Below, one piece after another: positions 10,246 to 19,723 of a stretch of DNA of 64,000 nt. How positions within the stretch are numbered: position 1 is the stretch's first letter; every line of letters starts with the position of its first letter. The notes below the pieces were generated by a model that saw only the letters and a program-made list of their open reading frames with translations, had not been told where the DNA came from and did not search any database. Source of the DNA: Kangiellaceae bacterium (GTDB lineage: Bacteria; Pseudomonadota; Gammaproteobacteria; Enterobacterales; Kangiellaceae). A program made the translations under genes and the position numbers. The stretch lies in the NCBI GenBank assembly GCA_013373015.1, contig JABXIQ010000012.1, forward strand, positions 1-64,000, written 5' to 3'.

Positions 10246-10500
10246 CTATAACCTTGCTACTATAGACATTATCTCTGAGGCTTTCTGAGCTTCTTTTGCT
10301 TGCTTAAAACCTAGAGTACCATAACTTTAGGATCTATATTTATTATCATCTCGGAGTTCAACGATCATTCCAATAGCATCTATTACCATAACTTCTGGTT
10401 TAGGTAACTTTGAATCATCTGGTAGTCCCCTGACATCTAAATCAGATAGGCTTTTATACATTTTTGACCAATCAAAAAAATTATTGTTATCTATAAGCAT
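10246..10500 (-). pseudogene. Small ORF interrupted by an in-frame TAA
   Basis: The ATG at 10500 is one base past the stop of the upstream gene, which suggests translational coupling. It opens 57 codons (MLIDNNNFFDWSKMY...) and meets TAA at 10327-10329. The same frame continues for 26 more sense codons (SYGTLGFKQAKEAQKASEI...) to TAG at 10246, just before the terminator at 10242. This reads like an 84-residue cytoplasmic protein with one nonsense mutation. The alternative is a genuine 57-aa product followed by a chance open stretch. I do not recognise the family. Confidence 0.45.
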
Positions 10501-10501
10501 T

Positions 10502-11053
10502 TTATTTATGACTCTCGCACTCTTCTAAAGGTTTAAAATCATCTACTAATTTAGCTTTATACTGTCCTTTTTCTCTATATCTTTTAACGGATGCGCACCA
10601 AATAGCATCATCGCTTGTGATAATTTTATTAAGTAAAATGTTAATATGTGGAAACGTAATTAAATTCATGGCCTCATTTAACGGCAGCCAATGTATGGAC
10701 TCTATATTTGAAGGTAATTTTAATAACTCATTAGTCTTAGTTGCTGTATAAAAGTATCTATTTGTAGTGTTTTCTCCGTTTATAAGCTTAAATTTCCCTT
10801 TTAAAATTGGCTGGCTAATAGTCAGATCATACTCTGCAGCCAATTTTATTAACTTTTCATTGATACTATCATCATGTATTGCACTATATAACCCAGGGGT
10901 AACCCAGAAGTCAGTATCTTTAATTTTAACGACTAGTATTTTTTGCTCTTGGTCTAAAACTACTAGTCTATGAAACTCTTTTTCTAGAGGTTGTTCAGCA
11001 GCATTAACTGATATTGAAATTAAGAGAAAAGTAGATAAAAAAAGTTTTTTCAT
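10502..11053 (-). CDS. Exported degenerate Nudix-like protein
   Basis: A 183-aa protein with a clear signal peptide (cleavage after VNA, ~residue 18). The mature part has the order of a Nudix fold: strand RLVVLDQEQKILVVK, then FWVTPGLYS in place of W-x-x-PGG, then a helix where the Nudix box should be, and a late W-x-P segment (IHWLPLNEAMNL). The box residues are lost: the REUxEExGU position reads LIKLAAEYDL, lacking the Arg and most of the metal-binding Glu. A periplasmic location for a catalytically dead Nudix fold is odd. Nudix assignment is by eye only. It is coupled to the small ORF downstream. Confidence 0.55.
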   Translation of the reverse strand: MKKLFLSTFLLISISVNAAEQPLEKEFHRLVVLDQEQKILVVKIKDTDFWVTPGLYSAIHDDSINEKLIKLAAEYDLTISQPILKGKFKLINGENTTNRYFYTATKTNELLKLPSNIESIHWLPLNEAMNLITFPHINILLNKIITSDDAIWCASVKRYREKGQYKAKLVDDFKPLEECESHK

Positions 11054-11147
11054 TTGTTATTTCTTAAAAGGTATAAGATAGACCCGAATAATATGGTAGT
11101 TCATAAATTCGAGCAAAGTCTAATTTGTCACAATATGATTCAGAAAT

Positions 11148-11178
11148 AAAAAAACGCCACATTAAGTGGCGCTTTATT
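11148..11178 (-). terminator. Terminator of ald
   Basis: A CGCCAC/GTGGCG stem with an AT loop, followed on the minus strand by a T-rich run, just past the ald stop. Confidence 0.75.
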
Positions 11179-11195
11179 TCAAGTATAATTAAAGC

Positions 11196-12314
11196 TTACA
11201 ACCCAATTGCTTCTTTTGGCTCTACAAAATCGAAACCTAAATTATCAGCAACAGAACGTTCTGTTACTTTTCCACGATAAACATTCAAGCCGTTTAATAA
11301 ATGTGGATCATCGGCTAGTGCTTTTTTGTAGCCTTTATTTGCTAAGTTGATGATGAATGGCAAAGTGGCGTTATTTAGTGCAAAAGTTGAGGTTCTTGGC
11401 ACAGCGCCAGGCATATTCGCAACGCAGTAATGAACTACATCATCAACGATGAAGGTTGGATCATCATGGGTAGTGGCTTTTGAGGTTGCGAAACAGCCGC
11501 CTTGGTCAATTGCTACGTCAACTAACACAGCGCCAGGCTTCATGTTTTTAACCATTTCCGCAGTCACTAGTTTTGGAGCTGCTGCACCAGGGATTAATAC
11601 ACCACCAATCACTAAGTCAGCGGTTGTTACGTGATGCTCAAGAGAGTCGTGGCTTGAGTAAACGGTTTCAACTTGAGTGCCGAACTCTGCGTCGATGCGG
11701 CGAAGTACGTTGACATTGCGATCTAGTACGATCACACGAGCGCCCATACCGACCGCCATTTTGATAGCGTTTGTGCCTACAACACCGCCACCAATAACCA
11801 CTACTTTGGCTGGAGATACGCCCGGTACGCCACCCAATAACATGCCGCGACCGCCATTCTTCTTCTCTAAACACTCAGCGCCTGCTTGGATGGACATGCG
11901 ACCAGCCACTTCTGACATAGGAGCCAGTAGGGGTAGTCCGCCAGATGGGCTGGTCACAGTCTCATACGCGATACACACAGCGCCCGACTTAACTAAGTCT
12001 TGGGTCTGTGGCAAATCTGGAGCTAGGTGCAAATATGTAAATAATATTTGACCTTCGCGTAAACGAGCACGCTCAACGGCTAATGGCTCTTTAACTTTGA
12101 CAATCATGTCGGCCTGAGCAAAAACTTCTTCAGCCGTATTTACGATCGTCGCGCCAGCAGCTTCATAGTCAGCGTCGGTAAAACCGATGCCGCTACCTGC
12201 GTTGTGCTCAACTACTACCTGGTGGCCATGCGCTACAACTTCGCGCACGCTACCAGGAACCATACCTACCCGGTACTCGTGATTTTTAATTTCTTTTGGT
12301 ACCCCGATTAACAT
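11196..12314 (-). CDS. ald: Alanine dehydrogenase
   Basis: NAD-dependent reversible deamination of L-alanine to pyruvate and ammonium; cytoplasmic, 372 aa. The start MLIGVPKEIKNHEYRV, the lysine of VKVKEPL, the histidine in TYLHLAPDL, and the Rossmann motif GGGVVGTNAIKMAVGMGA all match the family, and length is standard. It is divergent from an lrp-like gene, an arrangement seen where an Lrp/AsnC regulator controls ald, and is therefore likely amino-acid responsive. Confidence 0.97.
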   Translation of the reverse strand: MLIGVPKEIKNHEYRVGMVPGSVREVVAHGHQVVVEHNAGSGIGFTDADYEAAGATIVNTAEEVFAQADMIVKVKEPLAVERARLREGQILFTYLHLAPDLPQTQDLVKSGAVCIAYETVTSPSGGLPLLAPMSEVAGRMSIQAGAECLEKKNGGRGMLLGGVPGVSPAKVVVIGGGVVGTNAIKMAVGMGARVIVLDRNVNVLRRIDAEFGTQVETVYSSHDSLEHHVTTADLVIGGVLIPGAAAPKLVTAEMVKNMKPGAVLVDVAIDQGGCFATSKATTHDDPTFIVDDVVHYCVANMPGAVPRTSTFALNNATLPFIINLANKGYKKALADDPHLLNGLNVYRGKVTERSVADNLGFDFVEPKEAIGL

Positions 12315-12423
12315 AATGTTGGCTCCGCTATAAATAGTAAAAAACGAAAACAGTAATTCTGTTGGATCTCTCTGGCTTGAGTTTGGCTTTGTAGAGAGAT
12401 GCGCTATTATAATTCTTGCTTTG

Positions 12424-12438
12424 TAGTTTTATTTGCTA
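12424..12438. promoter_or_regulatory. Candidate Lrp-binding site between ald and lrp
   Basis: TAGTTTTATTTGCTA matches 12 of 15 positions of the E. coli Lrp consensus YAGHAWATTWTDCTR. It sits in the divergent ald-lrp intergenic region, about 110 bp from the ald start and 48 bp from the lrp start. Lrp consensus matches are weakly specific in AT-rich DNA. Confidence 0.4.
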
Positions 12439-12485
12439 AAGATTGTGTTTTTGTAGTATAAATAACTATAAATATTAATTTTGAA

Positions 12486-12998
12486 GTGGAAAATACTTTG
12501 AAAACTCACAATGCTAGCAAGCAAATCCTTGATCGCATTGATCTGCGAATTCTGAATGAATTGCAATCCAATGGTCGTATTTCTAACGTAGAGCTGGCTA
12601 AAAAGGTTGGTTTAAGCGCAACTCCATGTCTTGAAAGGGTAAAGCGTCTTGAAGCCAATGGTTTTATTGAAGGTTATTCCGCTCGCTTGAACCCGATGAA
12701 GTTGGCAGCGTCATTGTTGGTTTTCGTTGAAATTCGTTTGTCCAGAACTTCCCCTGATGTATTTGAAGAGTTTAAACAGGCCGTATTAGGTTTGCCTATG
12801 ATTCTTGAGTGCCATCTGGTTTCAGGCGATTTTGATTATCTGCTCAAAGCTCGTGTGGCTGATATGCAAGCCTATCGTAAATTGTTAGGTGAAACTTTGT
12901 TGACCTTGCCGGGTGTCAGTGCCTCGCGATCATACATGGTTATGGAGGAGGTCAAAGAAACTAACATGTTGCCAATTAATGATAAAAAGGCCAGTTAA
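12486..12998 (+). CDS. lrp: Leucine-responsive regulatory protein Lrp
   Basis: A 170-aa Lrp/AsnC-family regulator. The N-terminal HTH (LDRIDLRILNELQ...NVELAKKVGLS...CLERVKRLE) and the C-terminal RAM domain (ECHLVSGDFDYLLKARV, YRKLLGETLL, LPGV) closely track E. coli Lrp, so this is probably the true Lrp ortholog rather than a distant paralog. The GTG at 12486 is the upstream-most start; a TTG at 12498 is the alternative, and neither has a strong Shine-Dalgarno. The first ~14 residues are not conserved. It is divergent from ald, its likely target. Confidence 0.93.
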   Translation: MENTLKTHNASKQILDRIDLRILNELQSNGRISNVELAKKVGLSATPCLERVKRLEANGFIEGYSARLNPMKLAASLLVFVEIRLSRTSPDVFEEFKQAVLGLPMILECHLVSGDFDYLLKARVADMQAYRKLLGETLLTLPGVSASRSYMVMEEVKETNMLPINDKKAS

Positions 12999-13151
12999 AG
13001 GCGGTTTATTAGGCGTAATTTGCTAAAGCGATACTGCGAAAGTTGCTTTAGTGTAGCCATGCTTTAGAATAGTGCGATAATAACAGGAAGTGTTTTGCTT
13101 CAAGTGCAACCAGCCAAGCGAGTAGCAAAGTAACCGATAGAGCGAGAACAA

Positions 13152-15512
13152 GTGTCAGAAAATACTAAAACGAAAAAAAGTCATAAAAAACAAAATGTTA
13201 AAGGTTCTAATGTGAAAGTTGACCAAAACGAAACCAAGTTAATCTTACGCAAGCGTTTAAGCGAGGGTGGCATGATTTTATTGATGACCATCGCGCTATT
13301 TTTTGTTTTGGCTTTGCTCACATATCACCATAATGATCCTGGCTCTTTTACCAATGGTAGTGGTGCTCCAGTTCAAAATGCGGCAGGTAAGGGCGGTGCT
13401 TGGTTTGCGGATTTCTTTTTGCACTTATTCGGTTATTTGGCTTATTTGATCCCGCTTATCGTTGGCTATTTTGGCTATTTAGTCTATTCAGAGCGAAAAA
13501 TTGAAAATCATCACCCTAAAAGTTTTTGGGCAGTTAAGTCTGCCGGTTTGTTAATGGCCTTGATTGGAGGCGCAGGATTGTGCAGTTTGCACTTTTTTGA
13601 TCCTGATCTTCAACCCAGTTACAGCTCAGGTGGTATTTTAGGTGAGTTTATCATTAGTTCAGTGCTTGACGCTTTTGGTTTATACGGTACAACCTTGATT
13701 TTATTAGCATTATTTTTATCCGGTCTTACTTTGTTTACAGGTATTTCATGGCTCAAAGTGATGGATAAAGTGGGGGTGTGGACGATAGAAACCAGTCAAA
13801 AGATAAAGCTATGGTATCTCAACTTTAAAGAGCGCAAAGAAGAACAAAAAGAAGTCAAACAAACGGTTATAAAACGCCAAGAAGCAATTAAGCAGGAGCA
13901 GGTAAAGCGTGAAACTCGTGCCCCTGTGAAAATTGAGCCACAGGTCGCAGTGATTCCGCCAAGCGCCAAAGTTGAAAAGAAAACTAAACAGAAGCCATTA
14001 TTTGAGAATATGGATGTGGGGCCAATGCCAACCATGGAATTGTTGGATGAGCCTGAACCGCCAAAAAATCATTTCAGTGAAGAAGCGCTTGAAGCTATGT
14101 CGCGCTTGGTTGAATTGAAGTTAAAAGATTTCGGCGTTGAAGCGCAGGTTATGGAAGTACATCCAGGGCCTGTTATTACACGCTTTGAACTGGACTTAGC
14201 TCCAGGTGTTAAAGTTAGCAAAATCAGTAATTTAGCAAAAGATTTAGCGCGTTCTTTATCGACAATTTCGGTACGTGTGGTAGAGGTTATTCCAGGCAAA
14301 ACTTACGTCGGTATTGAAATTCCTAACGAAACCCGCGAAATGGTTCGGCTGCGCGAAGTTTTGGCTTGTGATGAATTTGAAAATTCTAAAGCCCCGTTAA
14401 GCATGGCTTTGGGTAAAGATATTGCTGGCAACCCGATTGTGGTTAATATGGCTAAAATGCCACACTTGATGGTGGCTGGTACTACAGGCTCTGGTAAGTC
14501 AGTTGGTGTTAATGCCATGATTATCAGTATGTTATATAAAGCAACGCCTGAAGATCTGCGCATGATCATGATCGACCCGAAAATGCTTGAGTTAAGTGTT
14601 TATGAAGGTATTCCACATTTGCTGTGCGAAGTGGTCACCGATATGAAAGATGCGGCCAATGCGTTGCGTTGGTCGGTTGGTGAGATGGAGCGTCGCTATC
14701 GTTTAATGTCAGCATTAGGTGTGCGTAATTTAGCAGGCTTCAATAAAAAAGTTAAAGATGCCATTAAAGCGGGTGAGCCCATACCCGATCCTTTATGGCA
14801 ACCCACTGACGGCTTAGAAGAAGAACCGCCAATGCTCGAAAAACTGCCATCAATCGTGATTGTGATTGATGAGCTTGCAGACATGATGATGATTGTTGGT
14901 AAGAAAGTTGAAGAGCTGATAGCGCGAATTGCACAAAAAGCGCGTGCTGCTGGTATTCACTTAATTTTAGCAACTCAAAGACCATCAGTTGATGTTATTA
15001 CGGGCTTAATTAAAGCCAATATACCATCGCGTATTGCTTTCCAAGTGTCCTCAAAAATTGACTCGAGAACGATTCTCGACCAGATGGGTGCCGAGCAATT
15101 ACTCGGTATGGGGGATATGTTATATCTACCGGGTGGAACTAGTATTCCAACCCGTGTGCATGGTGCTTTTGTGGACGATGACGAGGTGCATCGAGTTGTA
15201 GAAGATTGGAAACAGCGCGGTGAGCCAGAGTATTTAGATGCCATTATTAGCGGAACTAGTGAAGTTCCAGTTCCTGGGATGCCTGAATTGAATGGTGATG
15301 GCGATAGCGAGCAAGATGAATTGTTCGATCAAGCGGTTGCTATTGTGACTGAGAGCCGTCGAGCTTCAATTTCAGGTATCCAAAGACGCTTAAAAATTGG
15401 CTATAACCGCGCTGCGAGAATGGTCGAAGCGATGGAAGCTGCGGGTATTGTCAGTGAAATGGGTTCGAATGGGGCGAGAGAAGTGTTGGCGCCGCCGCCA
15501 GTTAAAGATTAA
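13152..15512 (+). CDS. ftsK: DNA translocase FtsK
   Basis: A 786-aa septal DNA pump for chromosome dimer resolution. About four transmembrane segments lie in residues ~35-190, followed by a fairly short charged linker (~215-290) without the long Pro/Gln repeats of E. coli. The motor has Walker A GTTGSGKS at ~443-450 and Walker [13 protein letters not shown]. The gamma winged-helix end reads [22 protein letters not shown], which in the family binds KOPS. The start is GTG at 13152. It heads the ftsK-lolA-rarA-crcB-serS block. Confidence 0.96.
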   Translation: MSENTKTKKSHKKQNVKGSNVKVDQNETKLILRKRLSEGGMILLMTIALFFVLALLTYHHNDPGSFTNGSGAPVQNAAGKGGAWFADFFLHLFGYLAYLIPLIVGYFGYLVYSERKIENHHPKSFWAVKSAGLLMALIGGAGLCSLHFFDPDLQPSYSSGGILGEFIISSVLDAFGLYGTTLILLALFLSGLTLFTGISWLKVMDKVGVWTIETSQKIKLWYLNFKERKEEQKEVKQTVIKRQEAIKQEQVKRETRAPVKIEPQVAVIPPSAKVEKKTKQKPLFENMDVGPMPTMELLDEPEPPKNHFSEEALEAMSRLVELKLKDFGVEAQVMEVHPGPVITRFELDLAPGVKVSKISNLAKDLARSLSTISVRVVEVIPGKTYVGIEIPNETREMVRLREVLACDEFENSKAPLSMALGKDIAGNPIVVNMAKMPHLMVAGTTGSGKSVGVNAMIISMLYKATPEDLRMIMIDPKMLELSVYEGIPHLLCEVVTDMKDAANALRWSVGEMERRYRLMSALGVRNLAGFNKKVKDAIKAGEPIPDPLWQPTDGLEEEPPMLEKLPSIVIVIDELADMMMIVGKKVEELIARIAQKARAAGIHLILATQRPSVDVITGLIKANIPSRIAFQVSSKIDSRTILDQMGAEQLLGMGDMLYLPGGTSIPTRVHGAFVDDDEVHRVVEDWKQRGEPEYLDAIISGTSEVPVPGMPELNGDGDSEQDELFDQAVAIVTESRRASISGIQRRLKIGYNRAARMVEAMEAAGIVSEMGSNGAREVLAPPPVKD

Positions 15513-15685
15513 TCCTGGCTAACTTACTTGCTAGTACGCCTCGTCTTAGCTACGACGTTTACGCCAGAATAAGCATTAATTTTTGATTGCCGTTAAGGTT
15601 ATTTTGTTAAGCTCCAATTAATATTAGAAAAGGTATAACTAAGACATCAAAGTAAGTCTCGCAAATTGCGGGTAAGGTTGATGTT

Positions 15686-16525
15686 ATGAGAACACAAGAA
15701 TTTATGAAAAAACAATTAAAACAAATGGTTAGAGCTGCTTCTTTAAGTATTGCCTTGCTTGGTTTTGTTAGTACGTCATGGGCTGATGCAGCTAAGGATT
15801 TGCAAACTAAATTAGAACATATCCAAACCTTAAAGACTGAATTTTCGCAGATCATTATGGATGATTTTGGAACCGTTTTAGATGAGTCAAAGGGGCGCTT
15901 TGAGCTTGAGCGCCCAAAGAAATTCCGTTGGTTTGTTGAACAACCTTATGAGCAAGAAATTGTTGCTGATGGCGTCAGCCTATGGCAGTTTGATCGCGAT
16001 ATTGAGCAAATTAATGTTTCAGCCTTAGACGATACCTTGTCAGACACACCTGCTTCACTATTAAGTAAAGCGCAAGTCGATGTGGCTGATACTTATAATG
16101 TCACTAGTGTAAAAGGTGAAGCTGCGGATACTGTGATGTATCACTTAACGCCAAAAGACGAAAGTGCTTTGTTTGAAGTGTTGGTGATGGAGTTCGATGC
16201 TGAAAATTTGAAGGCTTTGAAGGTTAAAGATAATTTAGGTCAAACCACTTTGGTTGAGTTTAGCAATAGTGTTGTAAACCAACAGTTTGAAAAAGACTAC
16301 TTTGCCTTTGTTATCCCTGAGGGGGTTGACGTGATCGATAGTCGTGAAAATTTAGTTTTAGAAGTAACAGAAACTGATAATGTGCTTATTGATCCGCCTC
16401 AGGTTAAAGATGAAGTTGACGGTCAGCTTGAACAAGCTGAAGAGCAATTGACAGCTCCAGTGCTAGAAAAAGAAAGTGAAGTCATCAAGCCTAAAGATAC
16501 AGAAGCTCTGATGAAAGACAGATAA
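15686..16525 (+). CDS. lolA: Outer-membrane lipoprotein carrier LolA with C-terminal extension
   Basis: Periplasmic chaperone shuttling lipoproteins from LolCDE to LolB. A signal peptide ends near WADA (~residue 34). The LolA core follows (LQTKLEHIQTLKTEFSQ, then GRFELERPKKFRWFVEQPYEQ, then LWQFDRDIEQI). The core should end near residue 215, but here a ~60-residue acidic, Glu/Lys/Pro-rich tail follows (from about SRENLVLEV to the stop), giving 279 aa against ~200 in E. coli. The start at 15686 is supported by AAGG eight bases upstream; an internal ATG at 15704 lacks one. It lies between ftsK and rarA, the common gammaproteobacterial order. Confidence 0.93.
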   Translation: MRTQEFMKKQLKQMVRAASLSIALLGFVSTSWADAAKDLQTKLEHIQTLKTEFSQIIMDDFGTVLDESKGRFELERPKKFRWFVEQPYEQEIVADGVSLWQFDRDIEQINVSALDDTLSDTPASLLSKAQVDVADTYNVTSVKGEAADTVMYHLTPKDESALFEVLVMEFDAENLKALKVKDNLGQTTLVEFSNSVVNQQFEKDYFAFVIPEGVDVIDSRENLVLEVTETDNVLIDPPQVKDEVDGQLEQAEEQLTAPVLEKESEVIKPKDTEALMKDR

Positions 16526-16535
16526 CAAGTGATCA

Positions 16536-17876
16536 ATGGCCAATCAAGATAGTTTATTTGCTGAAGAAAAAGCATTTGCACAAAAACATGCGCCGCTGGC
16601 AGATCGCCTGCGACCTTTTTCGTTAGAGCACTATGTCGGCCAAGAGCATTTGTTAGCAGAGGGCAAACCTTTACGACAAGCCATTGATGCCAAGCGACCA
16701 TTTTCATTAATTTTCTGGGGCCCTCCAGGAACGGGTAAAACGACTTTATCACGTTTGATTGCGCATAATTCTAATGCTCATTTCATTACCATATCAGCGG
16801 TTTTGGCGGGCGTTAAGGATATCCGGGAAGCAGTAGAAGAGGCTAAGCAATACCAAGCACAAGGCAAGCAAACCATTCTATTCGTTGATGAAGTCCATCG
16901 TTTTAATAAAGCCCAACAAGACGCGTTTTTACCGTATGTAGAAGATGGCACTGTAACCTTTATTGGTGCAACTACCGAGAACCCTTCATTCGAACTTAAC
17001 AACGCTTTATTGTCACGCGCGCGAGTTTTTGTACTTAAAGATTTGTCTGAGCAAGCGTTAAGCAATCTAATTGAACGTGCTTTATCTGATGTTGAGCATG
17101 GGCTAGGGCAATATCAAATTACTATTGATGATCATTGCAAGGAGTTGCTGATCAATGCGGCAGATGGAGATGGGCGGCGTTTGCTCAATATTTTGGAACT
17201 GGCTAGTGAGTTGGCTTTAGCCACTAATGAAGTGCAACCTGTGATTGATGAATCCATCCTCGAAGAAACGCTGACTCAGTCTTTACGCCGTTTCGATAAA
17301 GGTGGCGAGCATTTTTATGATCAGATTTCGGCTTTGCACAAGTCGGTGCGAGGTAGCGATCCTGATGCCGCACTCTATTGGTACTGCCGCATGATTGACG
17401 GTGGTTGCGATCCTTTGTATGTTGCGCGTAGGGTGGTTCGAATGGCCAGTGAAGATATTGGTAATGCGGATCCACGTGGTTTAACTCTGGCCTTGAATGC
17501 ATGGGATGTACAAGAACGTTTGGGTAGTCCCGAAGGGGAGTTGGCCATTGCACAAGCTATTTTGTATTTAGCGGCCGCGGCTAAAAGTAATGCAGTGTAT
17601 ATGGCTTATAAACAAGCTATGCGCGACGTTGCAAGTGAGCCCACTTATGAAGTTCCGATGCATATACGCAATGCGCCGACCAAGTTAATGAAAGATTTAG
17701 ATTATGGTGTTGGATACCGTTATGATCATGATGAGCCTGAGGCACATGCCGCAGGACAACGCTATTTTCCTGAGCAAAAACAAGAGGTTGAGTATTATCA
17801 ACCAGTAAATCGTGGCTTGGAAAAGAAAATAGCTGAGAAAATGGCTTGGTTAAAAAGCCGTAATAAAAGTCATTAG
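16536..17876 (+). CDS. rarA: Replication-associated recombination protein RarA (MgsA)
   Basis: A 446-aa clamp-loader-like AAA+ ATPase acting at stalled or gapped replication forks. The start region (PLADRLRPFSLEHYVGQEHLL), Walker A GPPGTGKTT at ~62-70, Walker B LFVDEVHRFNKAQQD, sensor 1 GATTENPSFELN, and the C-terminal tetramerisation region (IRNAPTKLMKDLDYG) are all present. The ATG lies 11 bp after the lolA stop, so cotranscription is likely. Confidence 0.96.
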   Translation: MANQDSLFAEEKAFAQKHAPLADRLRPFSLEHYVGQEHLLAEGKPLRQAIDAKRPFSLIFWGPPGTGKTTLSRLIAHNSNAHFITISAVLAGVKDIREAVEEAKQYQAQGKQTILFVDEVHRFNKAQQDAFLPYVEDGTVTFIGATTENPSFELNNALLSRARVFVLKDLSEQALSNLIERALSDVEHGLGQYQITIDDHCKELLINAADGDGRRLLNILELASELALATNEVQPVIDESILEETLTQSLRRFDKGGEHFYDQISALHKSVRGSDPDAALYWYCRMIDGGCDPLYVARRVVRMASEDIGNADPRGLTLALNAWDVQERLGSPEGELAIAQAILYLAAAAKSNAVYMAYKQAMRDVASEPTYEVPMHIRNAPTKLMKDLDYGVGYRYDHDEPEAHAAGQRYFPEQKQEVEYYQPVNRGLEKKIAEKMAWLKSRNKSH

Positions 17877-17904
17877 CAATGAACTTACTTGTATGGGGAG
17901 CTGT

Positions 17905-18285
17905 ATGTGGGGATTAGTAGCGTCCATCGGTCTAGGCGGGGCTTTAGGTGCTTTAACGCGCTTTCAAATTCGCGAGTGGTCGCTAAATAAGTTTGGCGAT
18001 GAGGTTTATTATGGCACATTAATCGCTAATGTTGTTGGCTGTTTCATTGCGGGCTTCTTATTGAGCTATTGGCAAGAATCGCACCTTTCCATGAATTTAA
18101 AACAAGGGGTTATGGTTGGTTTTTTAGGCGCCCTTACAACATTTTCTACTTTCTCCGTTGAAGCACTGGTACTCTTTCAACAACAGCAATATTCAAAGGC
18201 TTTGACCTATATCGCAGCAAATTTGCTGATTTGTTTGTTAATGGTGTTTGTTGGGGCTTGGCTTGGTGATAGAATAGCCAGCTAA
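17905..18285 (+). CDS. crcB: Fluoride channel CrcB/FluC
   Basis: A dimeric fluoride exporter of about 126 aa with four transmembrane helices. The family signatures are GGALGALTRF near the N-terminus, the NVVGCFIAGFL helix, and GFLGALTTFSTFSVE, with the Phe-box and polar track residues. I prefer the ATG at 17905, which follows GGGGAG and gives the typical short N-terminus. The ATG at 17893 would add four residues but has no Shine-Dalgarno. No fluoride riboswitch is visible in the short gap after rarA. Confidence 0.93.
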   Translation: MWGLVASIGLGGALGALTRFQIREWSLNKFGDEVYYGTLIANVVGCFIAGFLLSYWQESHLSMNLKQGVMVGFLGALTTFSTFSVEALVLFQQQQYSKALTYIAANLLICLLMVFVGAWLGDRIAS

Positions 18286-18305
18286 AATTTTCACACAATC
18301 AATAA

Positions 18306-19583
<1,278 letters not shown>

Positions 19584-19723
19584 TTGTCTCCTTTTTTGTA
19601 ATTACCCCTTTTATATATGTAAAAATTTGTTACAATCGGGAGGGTGTACTAGTGTTTTGTTAGGATAGTATGCGGAACTAGAGGAAAGAATTACTTTCTC
19701 GAAACTACATGTAGAGGTTTAAA

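Noticed and set aside
11677-12051. 124-codon plus-strand ORF opposite ald
   Set aside because: Antisense shadow of a highly conserved gene, with Pro/Thr-rich composition typical of reverse-frame translation.
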